Of a DNA stretch of 26,157 nucleotides, positions 14,690 to 22,270 are shown in pieces. The DNA is from a virus. The first letter of the stretch is position 1. Each line of letters opens with the position of its first letter. The position numbers and the translations under genes were made by a program. The stretch covers positions 1 through 26,157 of IMG/VR virus record IMGVR_UViG_3300022921_001533. One strand, 5' to 3'. The notes under the pieces are model-generated. The model had not been told where the DNA came from and did no database searches. It was given only the letters and a program-made list of their open reading frames with translations.

Positions 14690-16190
14690 TTACGAATTAG
14701 AAAAACAATTACTCGCTGGTTTAATAAAAAACCCAAATGATTTTTCTGAAATCTCAAGCTTTATCGAGGCTTCTGATTTTTATTCAGAACAAACAAGTCT
14801 AAACAGCAGCATCTTTACCGTTATTAAGCAAGCAATTGATGCTGGTGAAGACATTGATGAAATCATTATCGCACAAAGAGTTTCTAATATCGGGCTATCC
14901 TTTGAAGACAATCTCAATCCGTCTGATTACATTAAGTCCTTGGCAATGCGAAAGGTTCCAAACGGAAACCTTATCAAGACTGCAAAGGAATTAAAAAAGT
15001 TTTCTATCAGAAGGGGTATTGCTATGGCTTCACAAAATGTAATGAAGTCAATGAAGTCTCTGCCTATGGAAAGCTCTTTGGCTGAGATTGTAGAAAAAGC
15101 AGACTCTATTTATAATTCTCAAATCAATCTTTACGAGATTGGAAACGATTCTCCAGAAAACATTTATGAAGAAATGGAGTATATTGTTGAAGAAAGAGGC
15201 AACAATCCCATGACTGAATTTGGGATGATGGGGCCACACAATAAATTAAATAAAATTTATGGCTCATTGCTAAGGGCTGGAAATATTACTGTTATTGTTG
15301 CACGTTCTGGTGTTGGTAAAACTCAATACTGCATGGACTATTCAACAAAGGTAAGCATGAAGTATGACGTTCCTGTTCTTCACTTTGATAATGGTGAAAT
15401 GAGCAAAGAGGAACTAATAATGAGACAGTGCGCTTCTCTTTCTGGTGTTCCCATGCATCTTATCGAGAGTGGTAAGTGGAGACAGGCTGGTGAAGAAGTT
15501 GTAAACAAGATTAGGTCTGTTTGGCCAAAGATAAAAAAACTTAAGTTTTACTATTACAATGTTGGCGGCATGGATGTTGATTCAATGATCAGCACACTTA
15601 AGAGGTTTTATTACTCAAAGGTTGGTAGAGGCAATAAAATGGTGTTCAGTTTTGATTACATTAAAACAACATCAGAAAACCAGCATGGCAAAAACGAGTG
15701 GCAGGTTGTTGGTGAAATGGTTGACAAGTTTAAGAAGTGTATTCAAAAAGAGATTCTTGAAGATGGTGAACCTGTTATTCCAATGATTACTTCTGTCCAA
15801 TCAAATAGAAGCGGCATCACAAATAACAGAAACTCAGAAAACATTGTTGACGATGAAAGCATTGTTTCTCTTTCTGATAGGATTACTCAATTCTGCTCGC
15901 ATATGTTTATCTTAAGAAATAAAACAGTAGATGAAATTGAACATGATGGAAGAATGTTTGGAACGCACAAGCTAATCAATGTAAAAGCTCGTCACTTGGG
16001 CGAAGATATTGCTGGCGCAGTTGAACCTGTTCAATTCGGAGACACCTTAAGAAAGAATTTTATAAACCTAGACTTTAGAAACTTTAATATTACTGAATGT
16101 GGAGACTTGCGAGATATCGTGAGACACCATAGCGGCGAAGCCGTAATTGACAATGATGCAAGCAATGAAGAAATCCCAAGCCTTGATTAA
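14679..16190 (+). CDS. dnaB: DnaB-family replicative DNA helicase
   Basis: A 503-residue hexameric helicase that unwinds duplex DNA ahead of the polymerase. The N-terminal domain (about 1-105) begins YNYELEKQLLAGLIKNP, as in DnaB, with the characteristic ASDFYSEQ segment. The RecA-like motor starts near 190. Walker A is ARSGVGKT (208-215), LHFDNGEMSKEEL is the H1a region with its glutamate, MVFSFDYIKTTS is Walker B, and MITSVQSNRSG plus the basic NVKARHLGED are the late motifs. The YIK after the Walker B aspartate replaces the common YLQ. It precedes a primase, as in the T4 gp41-gp61 pairing, and is linked by overlaps to genes on both sides. Confidence 0.93.
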   Translation: MIYNYELEKQLLAGLIKNPNDFSEISSFIEASDFYSEQTSLNSSIFTVIKQAIDAGEDIDEIIIAQRVSNIGLSFEDNLNPSDYIKSLAMRKVPNGNLIKTAKELKKFSIRRGIAMASQNVMKSMKSLPMESSLAEIVEKADSIYNSQINLYEIGNDSPENIYEEMEYIVEERGNNPMTEFGMMGPHNKLNKIYGSLLRAGNITVIVARSGVGKTQYCMDYSTKVSMKYDVPVLHFDNGEMSKEELIMRQCASLSGVPMHLIESGKWRQAGEEVVNKIRSVWPKIKKLKFYYYNVGGMDVDSMISTLKRFYYSKVGRGNKMVFSFDYIKTTSENQHGKNEWQVVGEMVDKFKKCIQKEILEDGEPVIPMITSVQSNRSGITNNRNSENIVDDESIVSLSDRITQFCSHMFILRNKTVDEIEHDGRMFGTHKLINVKARHLGEDIAGAVEPVQFGDTLRKNFINLDFRNFNITECGDLRDIVRHHSGEAVIDNDASNEEIPSLD

Positions 16191-17226
16191 TCCAGAAACC
16201 ACTAGGTCTATCCTTGAAAAAATGGGATATGATTTATTGGATTGTGGAAATCATTGGAGAACAAAAGCTATTTATCGTGGAGGCGATAATCCAACTGCTA
16301 TTCAGATTTACAAAGATACTGGAGTATGGACTGACTATATTCATGGCAACGGTAAATCAAAACCATTAAAAGCCCTAATCAACCTTACAGTTAAAAATGA
16401 TCCAACTCAGTGTAAAGAACTTGAAGAAGCTTTAGAAAAAGAAGACACTGTAGAATACACACCTATAGAATTAATTGAAATGCAAAAAATTTATCCCAAC
16501 GAATGGTTAGACAAACTATTCCCAAATTACAGTTTTTATAAAAACAGAAACATCTCCGAAGAGACGCAAAAGTTTTTTAAAACTGGTTTAGCATCTGGCG
16601 GTCAATTGTATCGCAGGATGGTCTTTCCAATATATAATGAACACTCTCAAATTATTGGGTTTTCTGGTAGAAGGGTTGATGAAAATCACTCCATCAAATG
16701 GAAACATATTGGAAGAAAAACAACTTGGCTTTATCCTTCCTACATTCCAGCGGAATTTACTGTTGATCAGATTATTGATAAACAGAAAGAAGTTTATCTA
16801 GTAGAAAGTATTGGAGATGCAATGGCTCTTTATGAACAAGGAATCAAAAATGTTCTTGTTATCTTTGGAACCAATGTAAGCCCTGCTATTATTTCTTACC
16901 TCTGCGGTAAAGACCTAAACAAAGTTTACATATGCACGAATAATGATTTTGATAGCTCTCAAAACAACGGCTTACTAGGAGCTTTTAAAGCTTATGTAAA
17001 GTTAAGTGGATATTTTAACCTAGATCAGCTTGAAATCAAATTGCCGCCAAAACCATACAATGATTTCGGCAAAGCGCACGAAGAAGGTTATAATTTTACT
17101 GAATGGAAATCTAGATTAATTGATACCGAAAAACAACAAGAACATATTTTTTCCTATGTAAAAAATCATATCACAATGTTCTCAAAAGAACAGGCTAACA
17201 AATTTTTAAAATTAAATGAGCAATAA
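16153..17226 (+). CDS. DnaG-type primase with TOPRIM domain, zinc cysteines absent
   Basis: A 357-residue primase expected to lay down RNA primers with the adjacent helicase. The N-terminal 70 residues keep the fold-typical wording NHWRTKAIYRGGDNPTAIQI and TGVWTDYIHGN but have no CxxH/CxxC zinc ligands. The middle has RRMVFPIYN and IIGFSGRRV, the DnaG RNA-polymerase signature. The TOPRIM domain has VESIGDAMAL (217-226) with E218, and CTNNDFDSS (261-269) with the acidic pair D265/D267. It is short of DnaG's C-terminal helicase-binding domain, as in many phages. Possible starts are TTG 16147 and ATG 16153, 16156 or 16165; the family-like part begins after 16165, so the true start may be there. 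It overlaps the helicase gene by up to 38 bases. Confidence 0.85.
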   Translation: MMQAMKKSQALINPETTRSILEKMGYDLLDCGNHWRTKAIYRGGDNPTAIQIYKDTGVWTDYIHGNGKSKPLKALINLTVKNDPTQCKELEEALEKEDTVEYTPIELIEMQKIYPNEWLDKLFPNYSFYKNRNISEETQKFFKTGLASGGQLYRRMVFPIYNEHSQIIGFSGRRVDENHSIKWKHIGRKTTWLYPSYIPAEFTVDQIIDKQKEVYLVESIGDAMALYEQGIKNVLVIFGTNVSPAIISYLCGKDLNKVYICTNNDFDSSQNNGLLGAFKAYVKLSGYFNLDQLEIKLPPKPYNDFGKAHEEGYNFTEWKSRLIDTEKQQEHIFSYVKNHITMFSKEQANKFLKLNEQ

Positions 17227-18319
17227 TAAAAAAGAATCTAAATACTTATCTGCAAGTAGAATCAAGACGCTACAAAGCTGTTCTTGGCTTTACTGGTGTA
17301 AGTATATTTTGAAAATGCCAGATAAGAAAAACGATGGTTCAAGCAGAGGAACTATCTGCCATTTGATTTTTGAAGTTCTTGGAAACAAAAGACATAAAAA
17401 GCATTTTGATAAAATCATGAAGACACAAGATGTTTTCTCTGTTGAATCAATTAAAAGATTAATAATTAAACACGCAAAAATTTTAGAAGTAGATGATTTT
17501 GAAAACATTTCATTAATCAAGCAGATGATCTTTAATGGTCTTTCTTATGACTTCTTTGGCAAAAAGCTCGGCACACCAACACAATCTTTTTCAGAGCGAG
17601 AATTTGCTATTGAGTTTGATGATGATAATTATTATTTCAAGATTAGGGGCTTTATTGATAAACTTTTCCTTTACAATAAAAAGAAGTATGCAGTAATTAG
17701 AGACTTTAAAACTAGCAAATCTGTTTTCTTACCAACTGAAATTGAGGATAACATGCAAGACCTTATGTATAGTTTTGCAGTGACCCAAATGTTTCCAGAA
17801 TATCAAAACACTCAAAGTGAATTTTTATTTTTAAAGTTTGACTTGGACGATCAAAAAACTAACGAATATGTTCAAAGCGAACTTTTTAATGGAGATAAAT
17901 TGGTTGCAAATTTTCAAAAGTCTCATGTAGAATCTGGCGTTGTAAGAATGCAACCAATAACCCAAGGAGAGCTTGAAGGATTTAAGCATGAGTTAACAGA
18001 GATTCAAAAACTTATTGATAATTTTTCAGAAAAAGACGCAGTTAAAAACTTTGCTGTTAAAAAAGGTTTTCCAAAAGATGGAACTTTTAGCGGGAAGCTT
18101 ATGTGTGGATTTGCCAGCAAAAAAGGAGAACTTAAAAAAGATGGCAGTCCCAAATGGCACTGTGCAATGAAATTTGATTTTAATTATTTTCATATTAAAA
18201 ATGCCGATGGAGATGTAATCAATTCCGTGTTTGAGGAAGAATTCAATGAATCTTTGGTTCCAGAGGGTGGCACATATGAAATGAAACATTATGCTGGTTG
18301 CCCAGCACATTGTTCTTGA
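17216..18319 (+). CDS. Cas4/RecB-like PD-(D/E)XK exonuclease with possible Fe-S cysteines
   Basis: A 367-residue nuclease of the RecB/Cas4/AddB group, expected to trim or resect DNA ends. The start YLSASRIKTLQSCSWLYWCKY (10-30) is the family's opening. RGTICHLIFE (44-53) gives the histidine H49. IRGFIDKL (143-150) provides D148 and VIRDFKTSKS (160-169) the D163-x-K165 catalytic pair. NMQDLMYSFAV (179-189) is the QxxxY helix. Cysteines at 22 or 28 in the N-terminus and a C-terminal CPAHC (362-366) recall the Fe-S staple of Cas4 and AddB, although the fourth ligand is not certain. It is the last gene of the RecA-helicase-primase run, overlapping the primase by 11 bases, and lies just before a new promoter. 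Confidence 0.8.
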   Translation: MSNNKKESKYLSASRIKTLQSCSWLYWCKYILKMPDKKNDGSSRGTICHLIFEVLGNKRHKKHFDKIMKTQDVFSVESIKRLIIKHAKILEVDDFENISLIKQMIFNGLSYDFFGKKLGTPTQSFSEREFAIEFDDDNYYFKIRGFIDKLFLYNKKKYAVIRDFKTSKSVFLPTEIEDNMQDLMYSFAVTQMFPEYQNTQSEFLFLKFDLDDQKTNEYVQSELFNGDKLVANFQKSHVESGVVRMQPITQGELEGFKHELTEIQKLIDNFSEKDAVKNFAVKKGFPKDGTFSGKLMCGFASKKGELKKDGSPKWHCAMKFDFNYFHIKNADGDVINSVFEEEFNESLVPEGGTYEMKHYAGCPAHCS

Positions 18320-18344
18320 CATAATCTATTATAGATGCCATAAT
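18316..18344 (+). promoter_or_regulatory. Sigma70-type promoter of the polymerase operon
   Basis: TTGACA (18316-18321), a 17-base spacer and CATAAT (18339-18344, five of six matches) form a strong promoter. The -35 overlaps the stop codon of the nuclease gene. The ATG at 18350 is five bases past the -10, so a normal transcription start would give a leaderless message for the PHP-Exo-Pol-Clp genes. Confidence 0.65.
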
Positions 18345-18347
18345 CAG

Positions 18348-18373
18348 GCATGATTCCATTGTTTAAATCATGC
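18348..18373 (+). repeat. 8-bp perfect inverted repeat at the start of the PHP gene
   Basis: GCATGATT (18348-18355) and AATCATGC (18366-18373) are perfectly complementary with a 10-base centre, covering the start codon and first codons. A nested AATCA/TGATT repeat (18342-18346 and 18351-18355) overlaps the -10 box, and ATGCC/GGCAT (18335-18339 and 18347-18351) encloses it. No T-run follows, so an operator or start-codon hairpin is more likely than a terminator. Confidence 0.45.
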
Positions 18374-19090
18374 TATTCTATAGGCAAAAGCATTCTCACG
18401 CTTGAAGAATCCTCTGTGGATGAAGGTTCAGATAGCATTATAGAGCTATGTCAGCAAAACAAAATTCAAGACTTGATTTTGGTTGAAGACAGCATGACAG
18501 GATTCATGAAAGCATTTCTTTCCTGCAAAAAAGCTGATCTTAATTTAATCTTTGGTTTAAGAATTACATGCTGCAATTCAATTTCTGATGAAAATGAAAA
18601 ATCAGATCATAAAGTAATAATCTTCGCAAAGGATGATGAAGGCTGTAAAATTCTAAACAGAATTTCTTCTTTTGCTGCTGTTGAAGGAAACGGAAAAATT
18701 GACTTCAAAATTTTAAACTCAATGTGGAACGACAGTGTTGAAATGGCTATCCCCTTTTACGATTCTTTCATATTTAACAACAATATGACAATGAGTAAAT
18801 GCATTCCTGATTTCAGCAAAATCAAACCAACCTTCTTTATAGAAGATAATGGTTTACCTTTTGATCAAATTGTAAAAAACTCTGTAGAGTCTTTCTGTAA
18901 AGATAAATACGAAACACAATTAGTAAAATCAATTTATTACAATAAAAGAGAAGATCACGAAGCCCTCATTACATATAAGATTCTTTGCACAAGAAATTTC
19001 GGCAAGGTTTCAACCCTTGATTCTCCTAACCTAAACCACTTTGGCAGCAATGAATTCTGCCTAGAAAGCTACTTAGAATATGAACGCTGA
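18350..19090 (+). CDS. Stand-alone PHP domain of DNA polymerase III alpha, metal site degenerate
   Basis: A 246-residue protein that aligns by eye with the N-terminal PHP domain of DnaE. It shares the opening strand followed by SIGKSILTLEE (where DnaE has EYSLLDG), the helix SIIELCQQNKIQDLILVEDSMTGFMKAFLSCKKADLNLIFGLRI in three consecutive parts (DnaE: helix, TDHGNMFG, FY..AK, IKPIIGCE), the strand KVIIFAKDDEGCKILNRISSFA, and a later IDFKILNSM. The metal-binding HxH and TDHGN residues are missing (SCYSIG and VEDSMTG instead), so phosphatase or exonuclease activity is unlikely and a structural role as a scaffold for polymerase and proofreader is probable. It shares an 11-base overlap with the exonuclease gene. 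The assignment rests on pattern and position because the identity is low. Confidence 0.65.
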   Translation: MIPLFKSCYSIGKSILTLEESSVDEGSDSIIELCQQNKIQDLILVEDSMTGFMKAFLSCKKADLNLIFGLRITCCNSISDENEKSDHKVIIFAKDDEGCKILNRISSFAAVEGNGKIDFKILNSMWNDSVEMAIPFYDSFIFNNNMTMSKCIPDFSKIKPTFFIEDNGLPFDQIVKNSVESFCKDKYETQLVKSIYYNKREDHEALITYKILCTRNFGKVSTLDSPNLNHFGSNEFCLESYLEYER

Positions 19091-19712
19091 TTTACTTAGA
19101 TTCGATCAAAAGCAAAAGTATCTAGTAATTGATACAGAGACAGAAGGCTTGAATTTGGTTTCAAGCAGACCTTGGCAAGTTTCTTGGCTCGTTTGCCAAG
19201 GAGATAAAATTCTTGAAGAGCATGATATTTATGTTAAGTGGAAAAACCTTAAAGTATCAAAAGGTGCTGCTAAAATTACTGGATTTACCACAGAAGAATA
19301 TGAACGCAAAGCAGAAAACAATAAACAAGCTTGGGATAAAGTAGCTTCATATCTTTATGATCCACAATATAAAATTGTTGGACAAAACCTTTTAGGTTTC
19401 GATGTTTATATTTTGAATACTTGGAGACGGCTTAGAAACATGAAATCTGATTATTCTTTTGTTAACAGAATCATTGACACAAGATCGCTTGGCGTTTCAA
19501 TCTCCAGAAACATTCCATTGAACAAAGATAATTTCTTATCTTGGCAATATAAAATGCTTGAAATTAAAACAAAAAGAGGCGAGAATTCAATGGGGACATT
19601 GCTGAAGAAATACAATATTCCTCACGATCCCAAAAAGCTTCACGATGCACTTTATGATATTAACATGAATTATAAAGTTTTTAGAAAACAACTATACGAA
19701 GTTGAGCTATGA
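19080..19712 (+). CDS. DnaQ-like 3'-5' exonuclease (DEDDh proofreading subunit)
   Basis: A 210-residue proofreading exonuclease. ExoI is VIDTETEGL (16-24; D18, E20), ExoII is GQNLLGFDVYIL (101-112; D108) and ExoIII is LHDALYDIN (187-195; H188, D193), which completes the DEDDh set. The helix after ExoI begins RPWQVSWLV, as in DnaQ and PolC-type domains. It begins 11 bases before the end of the PHP gene and overlaps the polymerase gene by 4 bases, so the three are probably translated together and act as one enzyme. In PolC of Firmicutes the exonuclease lies inside the PHP domain of one chain; here the same parts are separate genes in the order PHP, Exo, Pol. Confidence 0.88.
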   Translation: MNADLLRFDQKQKYLVIDTETEGLNLVSSRPWQVSWLVCQGDKILEEHDIYVKWKNLKVSKGAAKITGFTTEEYERKAENNKQAWDKVASYLYDPQYKIVGQNLLGFDVYILNTWRRLRNMKSDYSFVNRIIDTRSLGVSISRNIPLNKDNFLSWQYKMLEIKTKRGENSMGTLLKKYNIPHDPKKLHDALYDINMNYKVFRKQLYEVEL

Positions 19713-22270
19713 ATATAAAAGAATTTAAGAAATACGAAAAACCATTTCCTGTAGGTGTAAAGCTTCCAGAAATCAAAATCGAAGATAAGTATTACGATCT
19801 TGTTGATTGTCAGCGAGGCTCTAACAACTTTCAGTTTTTAAGAAAACTCTGCTTTAAAGGCGTTAAAGACTTAGGTATTGATAATGCAGATAACAAACAA
19901 GAATATTATGACCGCCTAACAATGGAGCTTAATATTCTTAATGATCTTGGTTTTGTAGATTATATTTTATTGAATTGGGATGTTCTTAATTTCTGCAAGG
20001 AAGCTGGTATTCCAACTGGCGCTGGTCGAGGCAGCGCGGCAGGTAGCTTGGTGTTATACACCATTGGTGTTACTAATATTGATCCAATTCAGTATGATCT
20101 TTTCTTTGAAAGATTTGTTTCTCAAAGCCGAGCTAGAAAGATTGAAGATGATGGCGAAATTTATTTGGATGGCTCTCTCTTGGCAGATATTGATAACGAT
20201 ATTAGTTATGATCGCCGTGTAGAGGTGATAGAATACATTAATAAAAAGTATAAAGGAAAAACATGTAAAATACTAACCCTCAATACTTTGAGTAGCAAAC
20301 TTTGCATCAAAGAGTGTGGAAAAATTATTGAAGATTTATCAGAAACAGAAGTCAACCAAATTAGTGACACCATACCAAAACAGTTTGGTAAAGTTGCTAA
20401 ACTAAAAACAGCCTATGAAGAAAATGAGCAATTTAAGAAGTATGCAAAAAAATATAAAAACGCATATAAAATTGCAAGAAAAATTGAAGGCTTGGCAAAA
20501 AACACTGGCGTTCATCCTTCTGGTATTTGTATATCAAGATTTAGTCTTGAGGATGTTATGCCACTTCAAAAGACAAATGATGGAGCGTTAGTATCTGGTT
20601 ATGACATGGATGATGTAGCGAGCCTTAGTGTGAAGTTCGATATTCTTGGACTAAGAACGCTTTCTGTGGTTCATGATGTTTGTAATCAGATTGGTATTAA
20701 AGTATCAGATATTGATCCGCACCATCCATCTATTTATGCAGCATTAGCCTGTCTTGAAGCCCCACAGGGTCTTTTCCAAATTGAAGCCGACACAAATTTC
20801 AAGGTTTGCAAAGATATAGCCCCAAGAAACCTTGAGCAGCTTTCCGCTGTAGTTGCTATTGCTCGACCGGGAGCCTTGGACTTTAAGAATAATTATGCAG
20901 AATATGTAAGAACTGGCGAATCTCAATCTGTTCACTCATTCTTTGATGATATTCTTGAGTATACTGGAGGCATCCCACTTTACCAAGAACAGCTTATGAA
21001 AATGGCTGTAAAGGTTGGATTTACTCTAGATGAATCAGAGCAACTTAGAAGAATTGTTGGTAAGAAAAAAGTAGATCAAATGCCAGCTTGGAAGTCTAAG
21101 ATCAAAGACAAGATAGAAGAGAATAATTTAGACCCTGCTATTGGAGAAGTCTTATGGAAGGTTGCAGAAGATTCTGCGAACTATTCCTTTAACAAATCTC
21201 ACTCTATTAGCTATGCTTATCTTGCGGCTGTTACTATTTATTTGAAATTTAATTATACTCAGGAATTTTTCTTAAGCTTGCTTAAATTTGCTCGCTTTGA
21301 ACCAGACTCTCATGAAGAAATTGCAAGAATTTCTCAAGAGCTTTCGATGTTCGATATTAAGCTTCTTCCACCAGACCTAAATCTTTCAAATCTTGACTTT
21401 AAAAAAGATGGCAAAGATATACGTTATGGACTAAACTCAATTAAAGGGGTTTCAGACAAAGTGATAGAATCTTTGATTGAATTCAGAGAATCTTCTTTTG
21501 AAAACAAATACGAAGTATTCCTCTCCGCAAAACAAAGCGGAATTAATATTGGCACACTATCAGCATTTATTCAAGCTGGTATGCTTGATTCATTCATTGA
21601 TAATGATCGCTGTAGACTTGTTCTTGAGGCTCAAACATTTAACATTCTTACTGAAAGAGAAAAAAGAAATATTATAGAGCTAGGCAAATTGTTTAATTAC
21701 GATGTTCTTAACACAATACATGATTGTCGCAAAAATCAAACGATTGCAGACGATGGTAAAATTCTGTTTAAAGAAAGTAGATTTCAAACCTTTAAATCAA
21801 AATACGAGGTTTACAAGAAAATCTACGAGCAGAATAAGCAGCATATAAAGTTTGCAAACTGGTTTTTTGAAAACAAGCTTCTTGGTTATAGTTACTCCTA
21901 CAAGCTTAGGGATATATTTAAATCAAATGACAGAGAAAGCTTTGTTTCTTCACAAGAAATCAAGAATCAAGTAAATCGCTCAAACATTAGGTTTGTTGGT
22001 GTGCTTTCAGATATTATGAGAAGAGTTAGCTCTAGTGGTAACAAATATGCTAGATTAACACTAAATGATGAAATTGGTCATGTTGAGGGTCTTTTTATGG
22101 ACAATTCTAGAGAAGAAAAGTTGACAAATTACATAAACTCTGGTAAAAAGCTACCAGAGAAAGACGATATCGTTGTTGTTTGTGGTTCGAAAAACGATGA
22201 TATTGTTTTTGTAGATAATATCTTTGTCTTGAAAGACAAAATTTATATGAAACTGTCAGATATAAAATGA
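19709..22270 (+). CDS. dnaE: DNA polymerase III alpha subunit, polymerase core without PHP
   Basis: The 853-residue replicative polymerase of the C family, starting where a full DnaE would leave its PHP domain. Visible are GAGRGSAAGSLVLYTIGVTN (104-123) and the FERFV helix. The catalytic triple in LLADIDNDIS (157-166) has D160, D162 and D164, corresponding to DnaE's PDFDVDF. VSGYDMDDV plus KFDILGLRTL (309-318) carries D311. GLFQIEAD and the fingers motifs through NKSHSISYAYLAAVT (495-509) follow. A helix-hairpin-helix region lies around 570-640 and an OB fold from about 758 (RFVGVLSDIMRRVSSSGNKY). The tau-binding C-terminal domain of E. coli DnaE is absent. PHP plus core sum to about 1,100 residues, close to an intact DnaE. 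The 4-base overlaps on both sides imply coordinated synthesis. Confidence 0.93.
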   Translation: MNIKEFKKYEKPFPVGVKLPEIKIEDKYYDLVDCQRGSNNFQFLRKLCFKGVKDLGIDNADNKQEYYDRLTMELNILNDLGFVDYILLNWDVLNFCKEAGIPTGAGRGSAAGSLVLYTIGVTNIDPIQYDLFFERFVSQSRARKIEDDGEIYLDGSLLADIDNDISYDRRVEVIEYINKKYKGKTCKILTLNTLSSKLCIKECGKIIEDLSETEVNQISDTIPKQFGKVAKLKTAYEENEQFKKYAKKYKNAYKIARKIEGLAKNTGVHPSGICISRFSLEDVMPLQKTNDGALVSGYDMDDVASLSVKFDILGLRTLSVVHDVCNQIGIKVSDIDPHHPSIYAALACLEAPQGLFQIEADTNFKVCKDIAPRNLEQLSAVVAIARPGALDFKNNYAEYVRTGESQSVHSFFDDILEYTGGIPLYQEQLMKMAVKVGFTLDESEQLRRIVGKKKVDQMPAWKSKIKDKIEENNLDPAIGEVLWKVAEDSANYSFNKSHSISYAYLAAVTIYLKFNYTQEFFLSLLKFARFEPDSHEEIARISQELSMFDIKLLPPDLNLSNLDFKKDGKDIRYGLNSIKGVSDKVIESLIEFRESSFENKYEVFLSAKQSGINIGTLSAFIQAGMLDSFIDNDRCRLVLEAQTFNILTEREKRNIIELGKLFNYDVLNTIHDCRKNQTIADDGKILFKESRFQTFKSKYEVYKKIYEQNKQHIKFANWFFENKLLGYSYSYKLRDIFKSNDRESFVSSQEIKNQVNRSNIRFVGVLSDIMRRVSSSGNKYARLTLNDEIGHVEGLFMDNSREEKLTNYINSGKKLPEKDDIVVVCGSKNDDIVFVDNIFVLKDKIYMKLSDIK

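Noticed and set aside
17216-18319. Cas4-like nuclease as part of a CRISPR adaptation module
   Set aside because: No Cas1, Cas2 or repeats are nearby and the gene is translationally linked to a primase, so a recombination or replication role is better supported.
19080-19712. Programmed frameshift joining PHP, exonuclease and polymerase into one PolC-like chain
   Set aside because: Each gene has its own ATG at the overlap and no slippery heptamer with downstream structure was seen at either junction; separate subunits are simpler.
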